Shown here: positions 10,301 through 22,240 of the stretch, piece after piece
How positions within the stretch are numbered: the stretch's first letter is position 1
Layout of the letters: each line of letters begins with the position of its first letter
NCBI RefSeq assembly: GCF_963678635.1
Contig: NC_087069.1
Span: forward strand, 29,988,776 to 30,052,775
Source of the DNA: Symsagittifera roscoffensis
Taxonomy: Eukaryota > Xenacoelomorpha > Acoela > Convolutidae
DNA length: 64,000 bases
Reading direction: 5' to 3'
Translations under genes and position numbers: made by a program
The notes under the pieces: model-generated
Told to the model about the DNA's origin: nothing
The model's input: only the letters and a program-made list of their open reading frames with translations
Databases searched by the model: none

Positions 10301-11990
10301 ATTATTAAAATCTATTTAGAGGGTTGCTGGAACTCTCTAACCTGTAACCTTTGTAATCTTTTCTTGGTTGATTTCTACGGCGAGATGGTTGGCGTTGTTG
10401 TGATTTTTCTTTCCTTTCGGGTACTAAAACTTTTTCGTGTACTTTGCTATTCATTCTTTGTTTTTGAATGTTTTGTTTAGGAGATATTTTTGGCATCTGA
10501 TATTTTTTTGGAGAAGTTTGAGGTATTGGTGATAACTTATTTGAATTTTTGGATGTTTTTGTGTTTTTTCTTTCTTTTGTTTCGACAACAATGTGTAGCC
10601 CTGTAAATGAATCTAATTGTGTTAGCTCTCGAAAAGCTTATTTTTTGAGTAGTATGGCAGAAGGTTAATTGTATGTTGTAACAAATGTTTGCTTGATCAA
10701 TTATTTTATACGTAATTTCTGTAGGTTCTTCTATATCTGACATGGTCCTTTTCGAATTGGTTGAGGGTTTTGGAATTAGAGAAAAAATCTTACTTTAAGG
10801 CCTGATGCTGGTGAAAAACGTTATTTTATTTGAGATTGAATATTTTGTCTTTGCAAAAATTTCTACGCAATTTTCTTTTAATTTCCATTGTGTTTTCGTC
10901 TCTAAGTAAAATCCATTTTGTGTGGAGTCCAGAAGCTAATTTTAGAACTTGTCGAAGATGAAAATGATATTCATCATGAGTGTGAAGTGGCAGGTTAAAA
11001 TTTTTTTTGTTAGATTGACAACAACCCGGGGAACTTTTTGACGAGTTTGCTGTAAACATTATAAGTTCGCGTGGTTTTTAGTTAAAAACCATTTCATAAG
11101 GGTGATAGTCCAATTATTGTTGTGATTTGAGAGTTATAGGCTTATGGGAAAAGCTTACATCAGTTGACCATTCGGTGCATTTTTATTGTTTCCGTTTGTT
11201 ATACATGTAGTGTATAATACATGTATAATACTTGCTTTGAACTGAAAAAAGCTATTTGTTTCAAACAACATAAATCATGTATAATACATGTACAACACTT
11301 GCTTTGAATCGAAAAAAGCTATTTGTTTTAAACAACATAAATCAATTAAAACTCGATTTCAGAATTTTTCTAACTCAATATGTTTTCGAAAAGCATAATT
11401 TTTACATAATGTGGCTTTATGCTTTGCAATTTTTTACATGCAAAGGTGTATCTTTTTGTAATTGATGCTACTTTTGCTGCATCGAATTGTCAATTTGTTC
11501 TTATATGTATCTCTTTTATTGGTGGCTAGGTTTTGGGTATTTTAAGCATCCGTGGCTGCAGGTTAATGCGCGAGACTCAAAATGCTATGTCGCTGATTTT
11601 TGCTAGTTCGAGTTTTTGCTAAGCCTTGATTATTTACAAATTCGTGTATAATAAATTCTTGTAGTATTCTTGTGGTGAGGGACTCATGCCTTCGACTAGT
11701 CTTTTCGTCCATTGAGCATGTGACCTTCTAGGTTTAAATTTATTATTATAAAGGTGACATAGGGTAATCATTTCATTGTTTATGAATTCTGATCCATTAT
11801 CTGTTACAAGGAATTCGAATTGTCCAATTTTTGCTATCCAGTGTTCATAGAGCGTTGTATATGCATAATAAGCTATAGAATGGGATACAGGGTTGAGTGC
11901 TACAAAACGAGTATACATATACAATCGTGATAAATGGTATTCCAACTAAATTGTGTTTAAGATCTGTTATATGGAATATTTGTTTGAAGG
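10300..11990 (-). pseudogene. Integrase remnant of the LTR element
   Basis: 11634-11990 carries the DDE core: YTRFVALNPV, FEFLVTDNGSEFINNE (second catalytic Asp in TDNG) and a VEG tail where the third catalytic residue is expected. 10826-11059 and 10537-10743 look like the C-terminal part, including PTEITYKIIDQA, which matches the strand-rich C-terminal segment of Gypsy-like integrases that I know. 10305-10496 is Arg-rich and may be the polyprotein end. Frames are broken between segments. The role was insertion of element cDNA into the host genome. Confidence 0.7.
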
Positions 11991-12149
11991 GATTTAGTAA
12001 AAGTTTTATTTGTTCCGTTGTCCTAGCTGGTATACAGGATAAGTGAACCTTTCTGTAGTTTGTTAAACTGGTGCCTCATGCAGTGGTTAGCTTACTGGAA
12101 AATTAAGAGGTAAATTTTTGTGTCTAGATTACGAAATTAGTTCCATGTA

Positions 12150-12205
12150 GGAATATGAATCATGTTAGATTCTGCTCCGGTGTGAATTAAAAATTCGGTT
12201 TCAAG
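12150..12205 (-). pseudogene. Retropepsin active-site remnant
   Basis: The minus strand reads ETEFLIHTGAESN. Retroviral-type aspartic proteases have (L/I)(I/V)DTGA here, so the catalytic Asp has become His. Its position between the gag knuckle and integrase fits. Confidence 0.6.
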
Positions 12206-13099
12206 ATCTGGTGGTTGAAAATTTTTGTTTTGCGGGCTTTCTAAGTAGAATTGTCCAATTTATTTTTGCTGGTGATACTTATTTGTTGTGTTTTGGTAGA
12301 TATTGTTCAAAACTTAGCTAAGGTAAATTCTATGAGGGGTGTAATTCATGTTATTTTCTGGATCGTTCTTTGATTCTTGAGGATTCAAGTTAGCATTGTA
12401 ATAACTCGATTCTAATGATGTTAATGTGTTTCTAATAGTGTTCTAAGTGTGATAAAAACTCGATTCTATTGGTGTTTCATAACCATGTTCTATTCTGAGC
12501 AAGTTGATAACTCATGTGTTTTCCTTTTCACGTTCATCATCTGTGCTCTTACAGTGTATGTGGTTTAATTGAATATCCGAGTTTTCCATTTTGGCAATAC
12601 CTGGGAGGTCTGGAGTTGTTTCATGTGCAGATTGTGCTTGATTTATTTTTTGTTGATGTTTTACTGTAGTACTTCTATACTTTTTGTTTTGTCGATTTGA
12701 GTATTGTGAAATGTTTCGATATGGTGATTGAGAAGAGTTTTTTGATCATTTTTGATCATTATTATTTCTGGTTCTTGATTTATCACGGGATCTGTTATTA
12801 CCATGCTTTTCATCTGACCTATTGTTAGAGTAATTTCGTGATCTTTTTTAGAAGTGTTTCTGTTAGGGTTGTTTCGGTAATTTTGATTGCGGTTGTATAA
12901 AGAATTTCTTGATCGATCATTAGAATAATATCTATTTCGAAAATTTGAGTAATGGATATTGGATTTGATCTAGAATTTTAATTTTTGTGCCAATTGTTTC
13001 GTCTATTTGTTCTATTATATCAGTTCTGTGAACAGTTGTGTGAGTTTTGTCTATTTAGTGATTTTCCACAAAAATAACTATAAGGAGGCGATTGTGATC

Positions 13100-15100
13100 T
13101 GTTATTAATATAGCTAGTTGGAAGTATTTTCCTGAACTAATATTACTTAGAATATTTTTGTTTGACAAGCTCTGGTCTTTTTCCTGCATTGGTAAAAAGT
13201 TTTATTTTGTTTTTGTCTACATTCAGCAATACTATGACCGTATCTGCGGTAAAAGGTACACCATTTTTGAAGGAATGTTTGCCTTTAAAAATGGTTCGTT
13301 TTCATATATGTTTAAGATTTGGGTAATCTTTTCTGCTAAGTTGTTGTCGGAGTCTTGAATGGTATTTATACGTGAAATTCTTTTCAGAACGTTATTTACG
13401 TTTTGTAGTACGTTTCCCGAATTTTTTGTTTCCTCTAAATCCAAATTTTTTTCCACTAATTTCATTGTGATTTCTGCTTGTCCTAATCTGTCTACTAGTT
13501 TCGGAAACCGATACTGGGTTCTCGGATTGTAGTCAAGTGTGTTGAGAGAAAAAAGTTTTTCGTACTAGAGTTTCGATTCTTACCGCAAGTTGTTTTTTTG
13601 TTTCATTCGGGAGTCTACGATTTCGTTGCATAAAACTCTTTCATGTTGTTTGTTCCGTTCAGAATCGAACAATTTGGAAAACTTTTGGGTAACTCGTTTC
13701 CAATTGGATTTAATTTCTATGGGTAAAATTGAAAGCCAGTTTTGGGCTGCGCCATCGAGTGATGTTTGTATCAGTGCTGTACGCCTATGGATCCAGTTTT
13801 AATGAATTGGTGGGTTTTTAGGTTCTGGGCCTATGTTCAAGATTAGGTTAGCAGTAACAGCGTCTAAGTAGTCTTTTACTTACTGAGTATTCAGTATCTG
13901 TTCCTGTGGATGTCATGAGTGGTTTTTTAAATGTTATTTAAGGTCCATCGATAAGGTATGGATTCATTGTCATTTGAAACGAATCTGCTGTATTTAGTAA
14001 TTCTGTAAACTTTGTAATTTGATTTCTTGTTATTTCATGTTGTTGTAAATAGTAAGGTAACGGGATTTCATTTCATAGATTTGGATTGATAATATTGAAT
14101 AACTGTATGGTGATGTGATTGCATACTATCACTAGGCTGTACCAGATTTTCTCTTTGAGAAAATGTTTCTTGTGTTTGTCTTGGTTGTTGGAGGTTCAAG
14201 TAAGCTTCAAAAATTTCTGGTTGAAAAACATCATCTGTATCGTTCCAGTAATTTTTTCGCTGAATGTTACTATACTGTTGTTGGTTTTGATTAAAGTCTT
14301 CATCGTCCTCAGAGAAATGTGGTTGGTTTTTTGTGAATTGCTTTTTATTTGAATTGTTTTTTTTTCTTGAAAAAATGGGTAACTTTCAATGCGGTCTATC
14401 AAAGTTTTTCGTTTATCATCAAAAAACACTAATTTGGATACTGGTTTTGGTTTTTGTTGGGTATAATTATGTTCTTCAGGTTGATTTTGGATTGTGTACT
14501 TTTGTCTTGCTTTTGGATTGCTTATGTTATTGTTTGTAAAAAAAATCAATGTGATTTGTAACGTTATTGCCATTTGCGTGTTTTTGTTTAATAGGTGGTT
14601 GTTTTTTAGTTATTGGTCTACTTCTTTGCTAATCTATTTGCAAGTATTTGAGAACGACTGATGGTTTAACTGTTGATTGCAATATCGTTTGCAGAAAAGA
14701 AATTTTGTTTTCATAGTATGGTGTTGTAATCGTCGGATGTCTAGTTGAGATAATTTGTTGCGTCGATGTAGGTAGCATTTCGTCTTTTTCTTCATTTAGG
14801 AAAAGTAATGGAGTTTGGATTTTTTGTTGAGTAGGTTTCTAGTTCTGTTAAGGGTTTTCTGTGTGTTTATAAATGTTGAACTTAAACTATTGTTGCTTGT
14901 TCTTTCATTAAAAAGTGTGTAATAATTTAAAGGTGTTTTATCAGCTGTAAGTAGAGCTACTCTTAAATATTTTCTGTGTACTGAAATGGTTGCAATGGCT
15001 GCATAAAGATAACTTTTGCAATTTTAATAAATAATACCTGAGACTAATCAGGGTCCCGTACATAACGTGTTTTATCTGCAAATTTTGTTTCAATTTTTAT
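13100..15100 (-). pseudogene. gag remnant with nucleocapsid knuckle
   Basis: At 13219-13260 the minus strand encodes C-T-F-Y-R-R-Y-G-H-S-I-A-E-C, a CX2CX4HX4C knuckle with the second Cys replaced by Tyr. Upstream, fragments in three frames (including 13232-13465 and 14196-14573) are polar and Asn/Gln/Lys-rich, as expected for capsid and linker. Boundaries are approximate. Confidence 0.6.
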
Positions 15101-16032
15101 TTGTGGGCGAAAATTTTTCTTGCTTGTGAAATTAAATTTAAGTTGTGTTGAAATTAATCTACAATGAATCATGCTAAGATGCTTGAAGATTCACTTTAAT
15201 TTCTCTGATATTTCGTTTTAAGTGAGTATTTCACAAATTGAGTCTAAAAATCGTGAGAAAAGACTCATTTCTTGTCTTACTATTGCATGTCGAGATGTTT
15301 GTGGTGATAATACATAAAACATTTTTTTTCTAAGATAGAAACATAACTATAAAGGATAGAGAAAACATCAATTGCGAAGATTGAAATTGCTCTTTGTGAG
15401 TTTTAACGTTGAATGTTTTTAATGAAGTCAGTAAAAACTTTTGAGAAACCTAATTCCATATCATCTGCTTGTAATCGGTGTGGTGGTTGATTTGTTGATA
15501 GTGGTAGTAAATTTTCGATTGTGAGTGTATCGTAGTGTCACGTGATAATATTGAAGCCTGGTAGGTAATGACCGAATACTTGTCTTTTGATTTTTAATTC
15601 AGAAAGTTTTTGTTTTCATGGGCTCTTTCCTTTTTCGAACAAAATTGCAATTAGATTATGACAAAGTTGTACTTGTGCTCTAGCGGGATTGTTTTGTGGA
15701 TTAATGACAAAAAGAAAGATGGATTCTTTGTCAAAATTATCAATAATTTGAATCTTTTTCGTGCGGAACTACAGTTAATGGGTAACTTTTAATATGTCGT
15801 ATTGGTTGATTCCATTTGTAGAGTCTTACTGGTTTGCAAAAACATGAATTTTTTATTCTACGTTGATCTTTTATAGATGATGTTGTTGTAGCTTCAGATT
15901 CTAAAGAATGTCTTTGATCTTCTACTGGTTTACTTTTTTATCAAGGATTAATTCTCGAAGACTTTTAAGTTCTTGTATCGTAGTTGAGTGGGATTCCGAA
16001 ATTGAGTTTCGTGTTTTGGAAAAATTTGTTTT

Positions 16033-16232
16033 NNNNNNNNNNNNNNNNNNNNNNNNNNNNNNNNNNNNNNNNNNNNNNNNNNNNNNNNNNNNNNNNNNNN
16101 NNNNNNNNNNNNNNNNNNNNNNNNNNNNNNNNNNNNNNNNNNNNNNNNNNNNNNNNNNNNNNNNNNNNNNNNNNNNNNNNNNNNNNNNNNNNNNNNNNNN
16201 NNNNNNNNNNNNNNNNNNNNNNNNNNNNNNNN
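16033..16232. other. Assembly gap (200 N)
   Basis: Exactly 200 unknown bases, a common placeholder for a gap of unknown size. It falls in the leader of the LTR element next to the 5' LTR. Confidence 0.95.
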
Positions 16233-16394
16233 GTTGGTATTGATTGGACTTTTTGAGACGTCGAGGTATGTTCAGTAAGTTTTCAATACTGTTTAACATT
16301 TTAGTTTGCGGTGTGTTTTTGATCTTAATTCTAATTTGTTTTTTCTAAGTCTAAATGTATGGAGGTCTGTTTGAGTTTCTTAGTCGCAACCTGA

Positions 16395-16785
16395 TGAGTT
16401 TTAGTCAGGTGTGGCTCACTCATAAAGTAATTTCATATAAGATACACCATCTGTTCGTCACGCTATCATATTTTCGGCCGGATATATTCGTGCAACTTCT
16501 TAGTCTAATACCAATTTTACTCTTACTCTTATATTTTCTCGTCTCAATAGATATAGTGTACACTGGTATTTGCGAGACTAGATGTCAAGAACTGTTATTA
16601 GGAAGAGCAACTGTTTTTTAAGCTAAATTCATTGTGTTTTGCTCCTGAAACTATGAATAGTTTCAACCTTACAAATTCCTGTAAGTGTTAGTTATGGATC
16701 ATGATTGATTAGCTCGAAGTATTTTACAGAGATAGTTTTATCAATAATATAATTGGACTTAAATACTAGTTTTAAACTGGTTCCA
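16395..16785 (-). repeat. LTR (5' LTR of the minus-strand element)
   Basis: 391 bp, partner of 6421-6811. The internal leader begins on the minus strand with TCAGGTTGCGACTAAG. I cannot assign this to a tRNA primer with confidence. Confidence 0.85.
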
Positions 16786-17317
16786 ATGTTCCCACAAGAA
16801 ATTGTAGTTCTGCCCACAAGAAACAGTCTATGAGAAAAACTTGATCAATCTGACTTTGAATTCTTTACAGCGCGGGCCGATTGACCAATGATGGTCATGT
16901 TGCAACCATCGCCGCTGAAAATCGCAATGTCCCAGCTTTGTGCGACTAACAAAACTTCGCGAACTCGCCCGGCCAGGAAAATTTTGCACATCTTTTTGCG
17001 ATCAAAACAGCTCAATGCTACTTTGTGTAAACTAAAAAAGATTTATTGCGACTTTGCGAAAACCATTTGAATAATATCAGAACTATGCTTTAAAAATCAA
17101 CTTATTCAAAAGCAAAATGAGATTTTACAAAACTTCTATTTACAAAACTGTTTACTAAGTTAGGCTCTGAGACTTTTACAAGAACGGGTTGTGTCTTGCA
17201 GGAAACTTGTAAGATGATGTAAGGTAGGAATTGTTTCTTTCAAAACAGTGTCAATTATTTTAAAAATACATTTTAAACCTAGAAAAAACCAAAAATAAAA
17301 TTTTTCTATTGAAAAGA

Positions 17318-17393
17318 GGGAGCGGAGGTGAAGTGGTTAGGTCTCCGCCTCTCAATCAAAAGGTCTGATGTTTGAGGCCCACCATGATCCGTG
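17318..17393 (+). other. tRNA-like sequence (possible SINE head)
   Basis: GTGAAGTGGTTAGG resembles an A box and GATGTTTGAGGCC a degenerate B box, at tRNA-like spacing around a CTCTCAATCAAAAGG anticodon-arm-like segment. It is not a clean cloverleaf, so it is more likely a tRNA-derived SINE or tRNA relic than a gene. Confidence 0.4.
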
Positions 17394-17621
17394 CTCGTTG
17401 ATTGAGGGTGATGCTACATTACCCAGCCCAGAAAAATAACCAAAAAAATTGAATTTAGTTCTTAAGCAGGGGCAATCGTGGATAAATGTTCTTAACTTAA
17501 GAAACTTGAACCATCAGTTGGTGTCAAAGAAAAAAAACAAAAAAAGACGATAAAGAAATAGAAAGGAGGTTCTCCGGTGGCGCAGAGTAGAATAGTACAA
17601 TAACGTAATCTATTGGCCAGC

Positions 17622-18745
17622 TTTTTGGATTTTCAGAAAGAGTTTCTATTGCACAGAACCAATGGATGAAGCTTCCAAAATCAAAACTGTATGAAATTAC
17701 TAGTATAGGCCTGCAAGGTCGCTTTATTTGCTCAAAATTAGTGTAAAAACAGAATTTCAAACCAGTTTTTTCTCGACATTGAGACTAATTGAAAATTTTC
17801 GAATACTTTTATAATCTCGACTTACAGGTCTCTAGTTTTATGTATCACCCAACCGATGTTTTTCGTGGCTTCCAATTTTGCTGTTTCTATATTGCAACTA
17901 CGGATAAAACATAGTGGTAATAAATTACGCAATTTCAACAGCAAACACCGAAACAAAGATGTTTCAAAAAATTTAATTTATCAATTTTTTTCAGCTATAC
18001 ATATTTGCTCATTTAAGTAATGCCAAAATTTTAGGGTACAAAAACACATCACTTTCGATTATTCGTGTCGTATAATTTCGGACACGTTGCATGTGGGGTT
18101 CAGATATAAATTCGCAAAGAATCTCGTGACCCGAATCGAGATTTTTTACCTAAATTGAAGCAAGATTTGAGCGGTTTGAGCGGTTTTTTTAGACGATTGA
18201 GCTCAAAATCTTGCATCAAAATGAGCGGTTTGAGATAAACCGCTCATTTTGATGCACCATTTTGAGCGCAACTGACTTTTAAAAAAACCGCTCAAATCGT
18301 GCTTCAATTTAGGTGAAAAATCTTGACTCGGGTCACGAGATTCTTTGTGAATTCATATCTGAACCCACATACAATGTGTCCAAAATTATACGACACGATT
18401 TATCGAAATTGATAGATTGTTCAAATTGCGTAACTTATAAGCATTATGTTTTATCCGTAGTTACAACATAGAAATTGCAAAATTGGATGCCACGAAAAAT
18501 ATCGGTCGGGTGATTTATAAAACTAGAGACCTGTGAGTCGAGATTAGAAAAGTATTAGAAAACTTTCAAATAGTTTCCTCAATGTCGAGAAAAAACTGGT
18601 GTGAAATTTTGTTTTTAGTCTAATTTTGAGCGAATAAAGCGACCTTTAAGGCTTACAGTAGTAATCTCATACAATTTTGGATTTGGAAGCTTTATCCATT
18701 GGTTCTGTGCAATAAAAATTGTTTCTGAAAATTCAAAAAAAAATA
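17622..18745. mobile_element. Foldback element, about 1.1 kb
   Basis: A very long imperfect palindrome. The centre is a perfect 19-bp stem (18213-18231 with 18237-18255) with loop GAGAT. Moving outward, the arms stay complementary through the GAGCGG block, the GACTCGGGTCACGAG/CTCGTGACCCGAATC block, CGTGTCGTATAA/TTATACGACACG, GATAAAACATA/TATGTTTTATC, CAGGTCTCTAGTTTTA and its complement, and CAGAACCAATGGAT and its complement. The left arm carries about 110 extra bp (around 17930-18045). No coding capacity and no clear target duplication were found; outer ends are approximate. Confidence 0.85.
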
Positions 18746-20014
18746 CAGCAAAAAACAACTTAGAGAAAAAGCAAAAAGAAAACTACTTTGTCAGAGGCGA
18801 AGCGAAGCAGTAAAAAAACATAAAAAGCCGAAAATGGAAAACGTTGGAAAAAACTAGTTCTAGGAAAAATTGAAGTTTCAAATATGTCGATAGAAGTCGA
18901 TTCAAGGCTAAAATGACAGAAAATTGAAAATTAAATTAGCAACGGAACAAAACTTAAGAAGAGGAAATAAAGCCGGCAATCTTTCAGCAGACACAAGTGG
19001 AAAAGAAAAATTATGATTTCATAAAAAATCTTTAATTTCAATTCCACCTGAGACTAGAATAAATAACAGCACAAAAAAACTGAAAAATCAGTAATGTGTT
19101 ATCTAAACCTACCATCTTTGAGCAGACACCTCTTGAAAAGTGCTTACAATTCAATTCCACGTCCCTGAACCTTCAAAGAACAACAATTACACTTGCATTG
19201 AAAGTTGTCCACAGGACAAACAAATTTTGTGATGTGGCAACAAAGCTAACAAAAATTTACAAGAACAACTGAAACTCAAAACTTCAGTTCTTACCGAATT
19301 TTTTTTTAATTGTATAAACTGAAACAAAACAAAGTCTGGTCAAGAGTGGTACTCCAGACGTTGCGGTACAAAGGCGACGGCGTTAAGTTTGGGGCAAGTA
19401 GGAAGGAACATGGAAATTGTGAAGGTTCATTAAGAAAGCAAGTTGAAGAAAAGATAAAACGTGTAGAAAAATTGTTAACGGGAAAAAGTCTTGTTCCCGA
19501 TTTCAAAAAACTTGCTCTCGCAAGTGTAAAATACCTGATTTTTACAAACAAGAGTTTTTGCACTCAAAACATCGCAATCTAAGTTCATTATGCCATAAAA
19601 TATAAGCTGAAACCCTTTAATCCAAGAAAAAACAATATAAAAATAAAAGAAAAGCTAGAATTGGTAAAATGACAAGATACAAACTTTCAACATGAGTAAC
19701 AAAAATTCAAAATCAAAATAAAGTTTATGCTTATCAAAAAAAAACAAAAAAAAAACAGTACCAAAAAAACAAGTATTTTAAAAACGGGAAAAGAACCGAA
19801 GGAAACAAGGCCGAAATTCACGAATTCAAACAGATTTAACATGTTTCAAGAAAAATATTCGAAAACAAATTAGCACCGGAAACGGTCTACTCCGATTTAC
19901 TACCTAAGTACGGTAGTTTCAATTGATTTTTCAAGAAATTGCACATGTCTGAAATTGACCATTGCTGGAATTTACCATTTCTACACTTTTGACAATTCTG
20001 TACCTAAAATTATT
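18746..20014. other. Intergenic, no gene seen
   Basis: A-rich sequence with overlapping open frames on both strands at 19306-19582 that show no domain. It contains one copy of the two-hairpin repeat (19475-19530). Confidence 0.45.
19475..19530 (+). repeat. Two-hairpin short repeat, copy 1
   Basis: ACGGGAAAAAGTCTTGTTCCCG (first hairpin), then a link, then ACTTGCTCTCGCAAGT (second hairpin). Relatives lie at 20015, 26900 and 49125. Confidence 0.65.
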
Positions 20015-20070
20015 CACGGTGAAAAAGTTTAACACCAGATTGCAACACCCTTGCTTATCGCAAGAGTAAA
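20015..20070 (+). repeat. Two-hairpin short repeat, copy 2
   Basis: CACGGTGAAAAAGTTTAACACC, GATTGCAACA, then CCTTGCTTATCGCAAG. Same layout as the copies at 19475, 26900 and 49125. Confidence 0.6.
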
Positions 20071-20579
20071 AAAAGAGAAAGTTTTTTCAATTTTTTAATG
20101 AATGTCTTTGGTCTCATTTTTATGGCCAATAACTTCGATGTAGTTTATTCCTTTTCTTGGCACACATTCTAGCAATCTGAGTTTCTGACCAGCTATTTTT
20201 ATGAAATCGTCCAGTACTCACTTTATTGATCTATAGTTAAAAACACTTTATGCGTTTTCATTACTCTCGGTTTGTTTTTCCTGAAGTTATTGTTCAGCAT
20301 AATAATCAAAACTTTTCAGGAAACAATCAATTTTCCATGAGCAGATCACATTTATTAAACTTCTTTCTCATTTAACAAAAAGTAGGTCACGAGTTTGATC
20401 TCGTTGCGACTGAGGTATTTTGCTAACTCTGAGTTTGAAGGCACTTTTTGTTCGAGAAAACAATTGAGCACAGCGGCAAAAGTAAGGCACGACAAGCTGC
20501 TTGGTCTAACGGCATTTGCGGATTCCACATAACATTGTTCGTGGAATTGACTCATTTTTTTATTTACAGGGTGTACAGT

Positions 20580-20768
20580 CCGAGTTGAGTTCTCTGTTAT
20601 AATTAGCGATGAAAAATTGCAAACTTAATCTTAAAAAGACGTGGAATTATCCGAGCATTTTGCTTTTTCATAGTTAAATTAGCGGTTATTTGTCGAAAAA
20701 CATTGACGGTCTAGCGATCACAGCTTTTACAAAATTCCATCGCTAATTTGCAATGGAACTCAACCCGG
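20580..20768. mobile_element. 189-bp TIR element (MITE-like)
   Basis: The first about 43 bp (CCGAGTTGAGTTCTCTG..., ATTAGCGATG) match the reverse complement of the last 43 (CCGGGTTGAGTTCCATTG..., ATTAGCGATGG) with scattered differences. It has no coding capacity, and no target duplication is evident. Confidence 0.7.
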
Positions 20769-20852
20769 GTGGTCTTCATATATTTTTTCTTCTAGGGTAT
20801 CTTGTAAAACGTTTCCTCCCGGACTAGTTCAACAGCTAAGCATACACGAATT

Positions 20853-20986
20853 TAAACTATGTAATGAATTTCCTAATGAATTTAATGAACTTAAACTATG
20901 TAATTAATTTCCTAATGAATTTAATGAACTTAAACTATGTAATGAATTTCCTATTGAATTTAATGAACTTAAACTATGTAATGTAG
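20853..20986. repeat. 39-bp tandem repeat, about 3.4 copies
   Basis: The unit starts TAAACTATGTAATGAATTTC and ends TTTAATGAACT; copies start at 20853, 20892, 20931 and 20970 with few changes. Confidence 0.9.
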
Positions 20987-21485
20987 TGACTCATAAGAGT
21001 TTGTCATCGACTGAGCTGCAGGGTAGCAGCTTTTTGAACCGAACAATGACAATTCGGCTATTGTCCCAAATAAAGGGTAGACACTTGAAGTCATTCTTTT
21101 TTGTCTGTGGACTCAGTCCCCATTCTCAATTTCGATTCAAGTTTGTGCAACTTAGATAGAGACAAAAACAAAACAGACTTATTATCTGATGAAACTCATC
21201 CGTATAAAATATCGCGTACTCGTCATTTGATTAAACAGTTTAAAAAGTTTTACAAATAAATTCGTCTAATGCAGCGGATTGCATTTTTGTTTTCATAAAA
21301 ATTAGTTATTCCGAGAAGTTTTACGAAGTGTTTTGATCACCAAAAATCAAAGATTTTGCGCTGAGTTTTTCCAGATACACTAAATTGTAGTATAAGCTAG
21401 CTGACAAACTTTGGAGCCTGCAGCTATATGGACTGCTCTCAGCAATAAACTAGAGCAGCAAAGCCGTGGTCAAGTGAATTTAGTC

Positions 21486-22240
21486 ATGAGTTGTGACAGC
21501 GATGAGTGTGGTTTGGGCCACTACAACTACCCCAATCCTCTGATGCCCCCTGGGGGTGGAGTAACGGGGGAGGGGATCAAAGGGAATGTTAACCCTCCTT
21601 CTGCCTACTATTTTGCCCTGAAACAACAGGAGAAAAATTTGAGAGAGAGCAGCACCATGCAGACATCACAGCAGACCACCGCCTACTGTACAAACACAGC
21701 ATACACTTCGAATACTGCTTCTGCCAACTACCCCGCAAACAACAGGTTCACTCACTCATTTTGTTCTGCAAATTAATTTCTTTTTCACATTACCAAAGTT
21801 TTCACAAACCAAACACGCTGCCCACCAGAAAATCTTGAAATTCACAACAAATTTCAAATATGAACCTGTCATGAAAAAAAATTAAAAGCTATATTTATTC
21901 AAAATATAAAAAACAGCTACTCAAAAACAGAAAAGGAGCATCCAATTTGTTAACGTTTTTCAAAGTTCAAGTGAATCAGTAGGGATGGAATTGTGAGTAA
22001 TCGGTTTCCCGTGTTGTTAGGCCCTATGACATGCCTTACTCCGCCTTCTCCTACCCATGGCACTATAATGTCCAGTGTAAACAGCCCAGACCCAACGGAA
22101 GAAGACACTACAACCACCCAATTAACAGTAGTTCTATAGTGGCGCACTCCCCCGACCCAGCAGACTTGGACTCAACCAAGAAGCAGGAAAACAAGTGTCC
22201 CGTGTTCCGGAAACTCAAAAACTTGTTCAGGAAAAAGTAA
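21486..22240 (+). CDS. Two-exon gene of unknown function
   Basis: Exons 21486-21745 and 22021-22240 join in phase (AG/G gives Arg) across a 275-bp GT...AG intron, with acceptor TTGTTAG at 22020, for 159 residues. The frame is also open upstream to a CCTGCAG acceptor-like site at about 21424, so an earlier coding exon is possible; ATG at 21486 is the first in-frame start. The N-terminal half is rich in Asn, Tyr, Pro, Gly, Ser and Thr (MSCDSDECGLGHYNYPNPL, then PPGGG). The C-terminus is a Cys followed by a basic, hydrophobic tail: CPVFRKLKNLFRKK, then stop. GC content is higher than the surroundings, as for a real exon. I recognise no domain. The tail could bind membrane or nucleic acid, but that is inference. 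Confidence 0.6.

Larger units (their letters stand above)
6421..16785 (-). mobile_element. LTR retrotransposon, 10.4 kb, defective
   Basis: Two 391-bp direct repeats starting TGAG and ending TTCCA bound the element. On the minus strand the order is gag, with a nucleocapsid knuckle at 13.2 kb; protease (TGA motif with D changed to H) at 12.2 kb; and integrase at 12.0-10.3 kb. All frames are broken. Only about 200 bp separate protease from integrase and I found no YxDD region, so RT/RNase H is deleted or diverged beyond recognition. The 3.5 kb from integrase to the 3' LTR is unexplained. The five bases outside each LTR (GGCAG and ATGTT) do not match, so no target duplication is visible. The LTRs differ at many sites, so the insertion is old. 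Confidence 0.85.

Noticed and set aside
15908-16299. Open frames of 90-125 codons across the N run
   Set aside because: Most of their length is unknown bases, so they are artefacts.
20380-20420. GGTCACGAGTTTGATCTCG as a tRNA B box, plus strand
   Set aside because: No A box at the proper distance and no acceptor stem.
20853-20986. Regular repeats considered as a CRISPR-like array
   Set aside because: 39-bp units abut directly with no spacers, and the genome is eukaryotic; simple tandem repeat.
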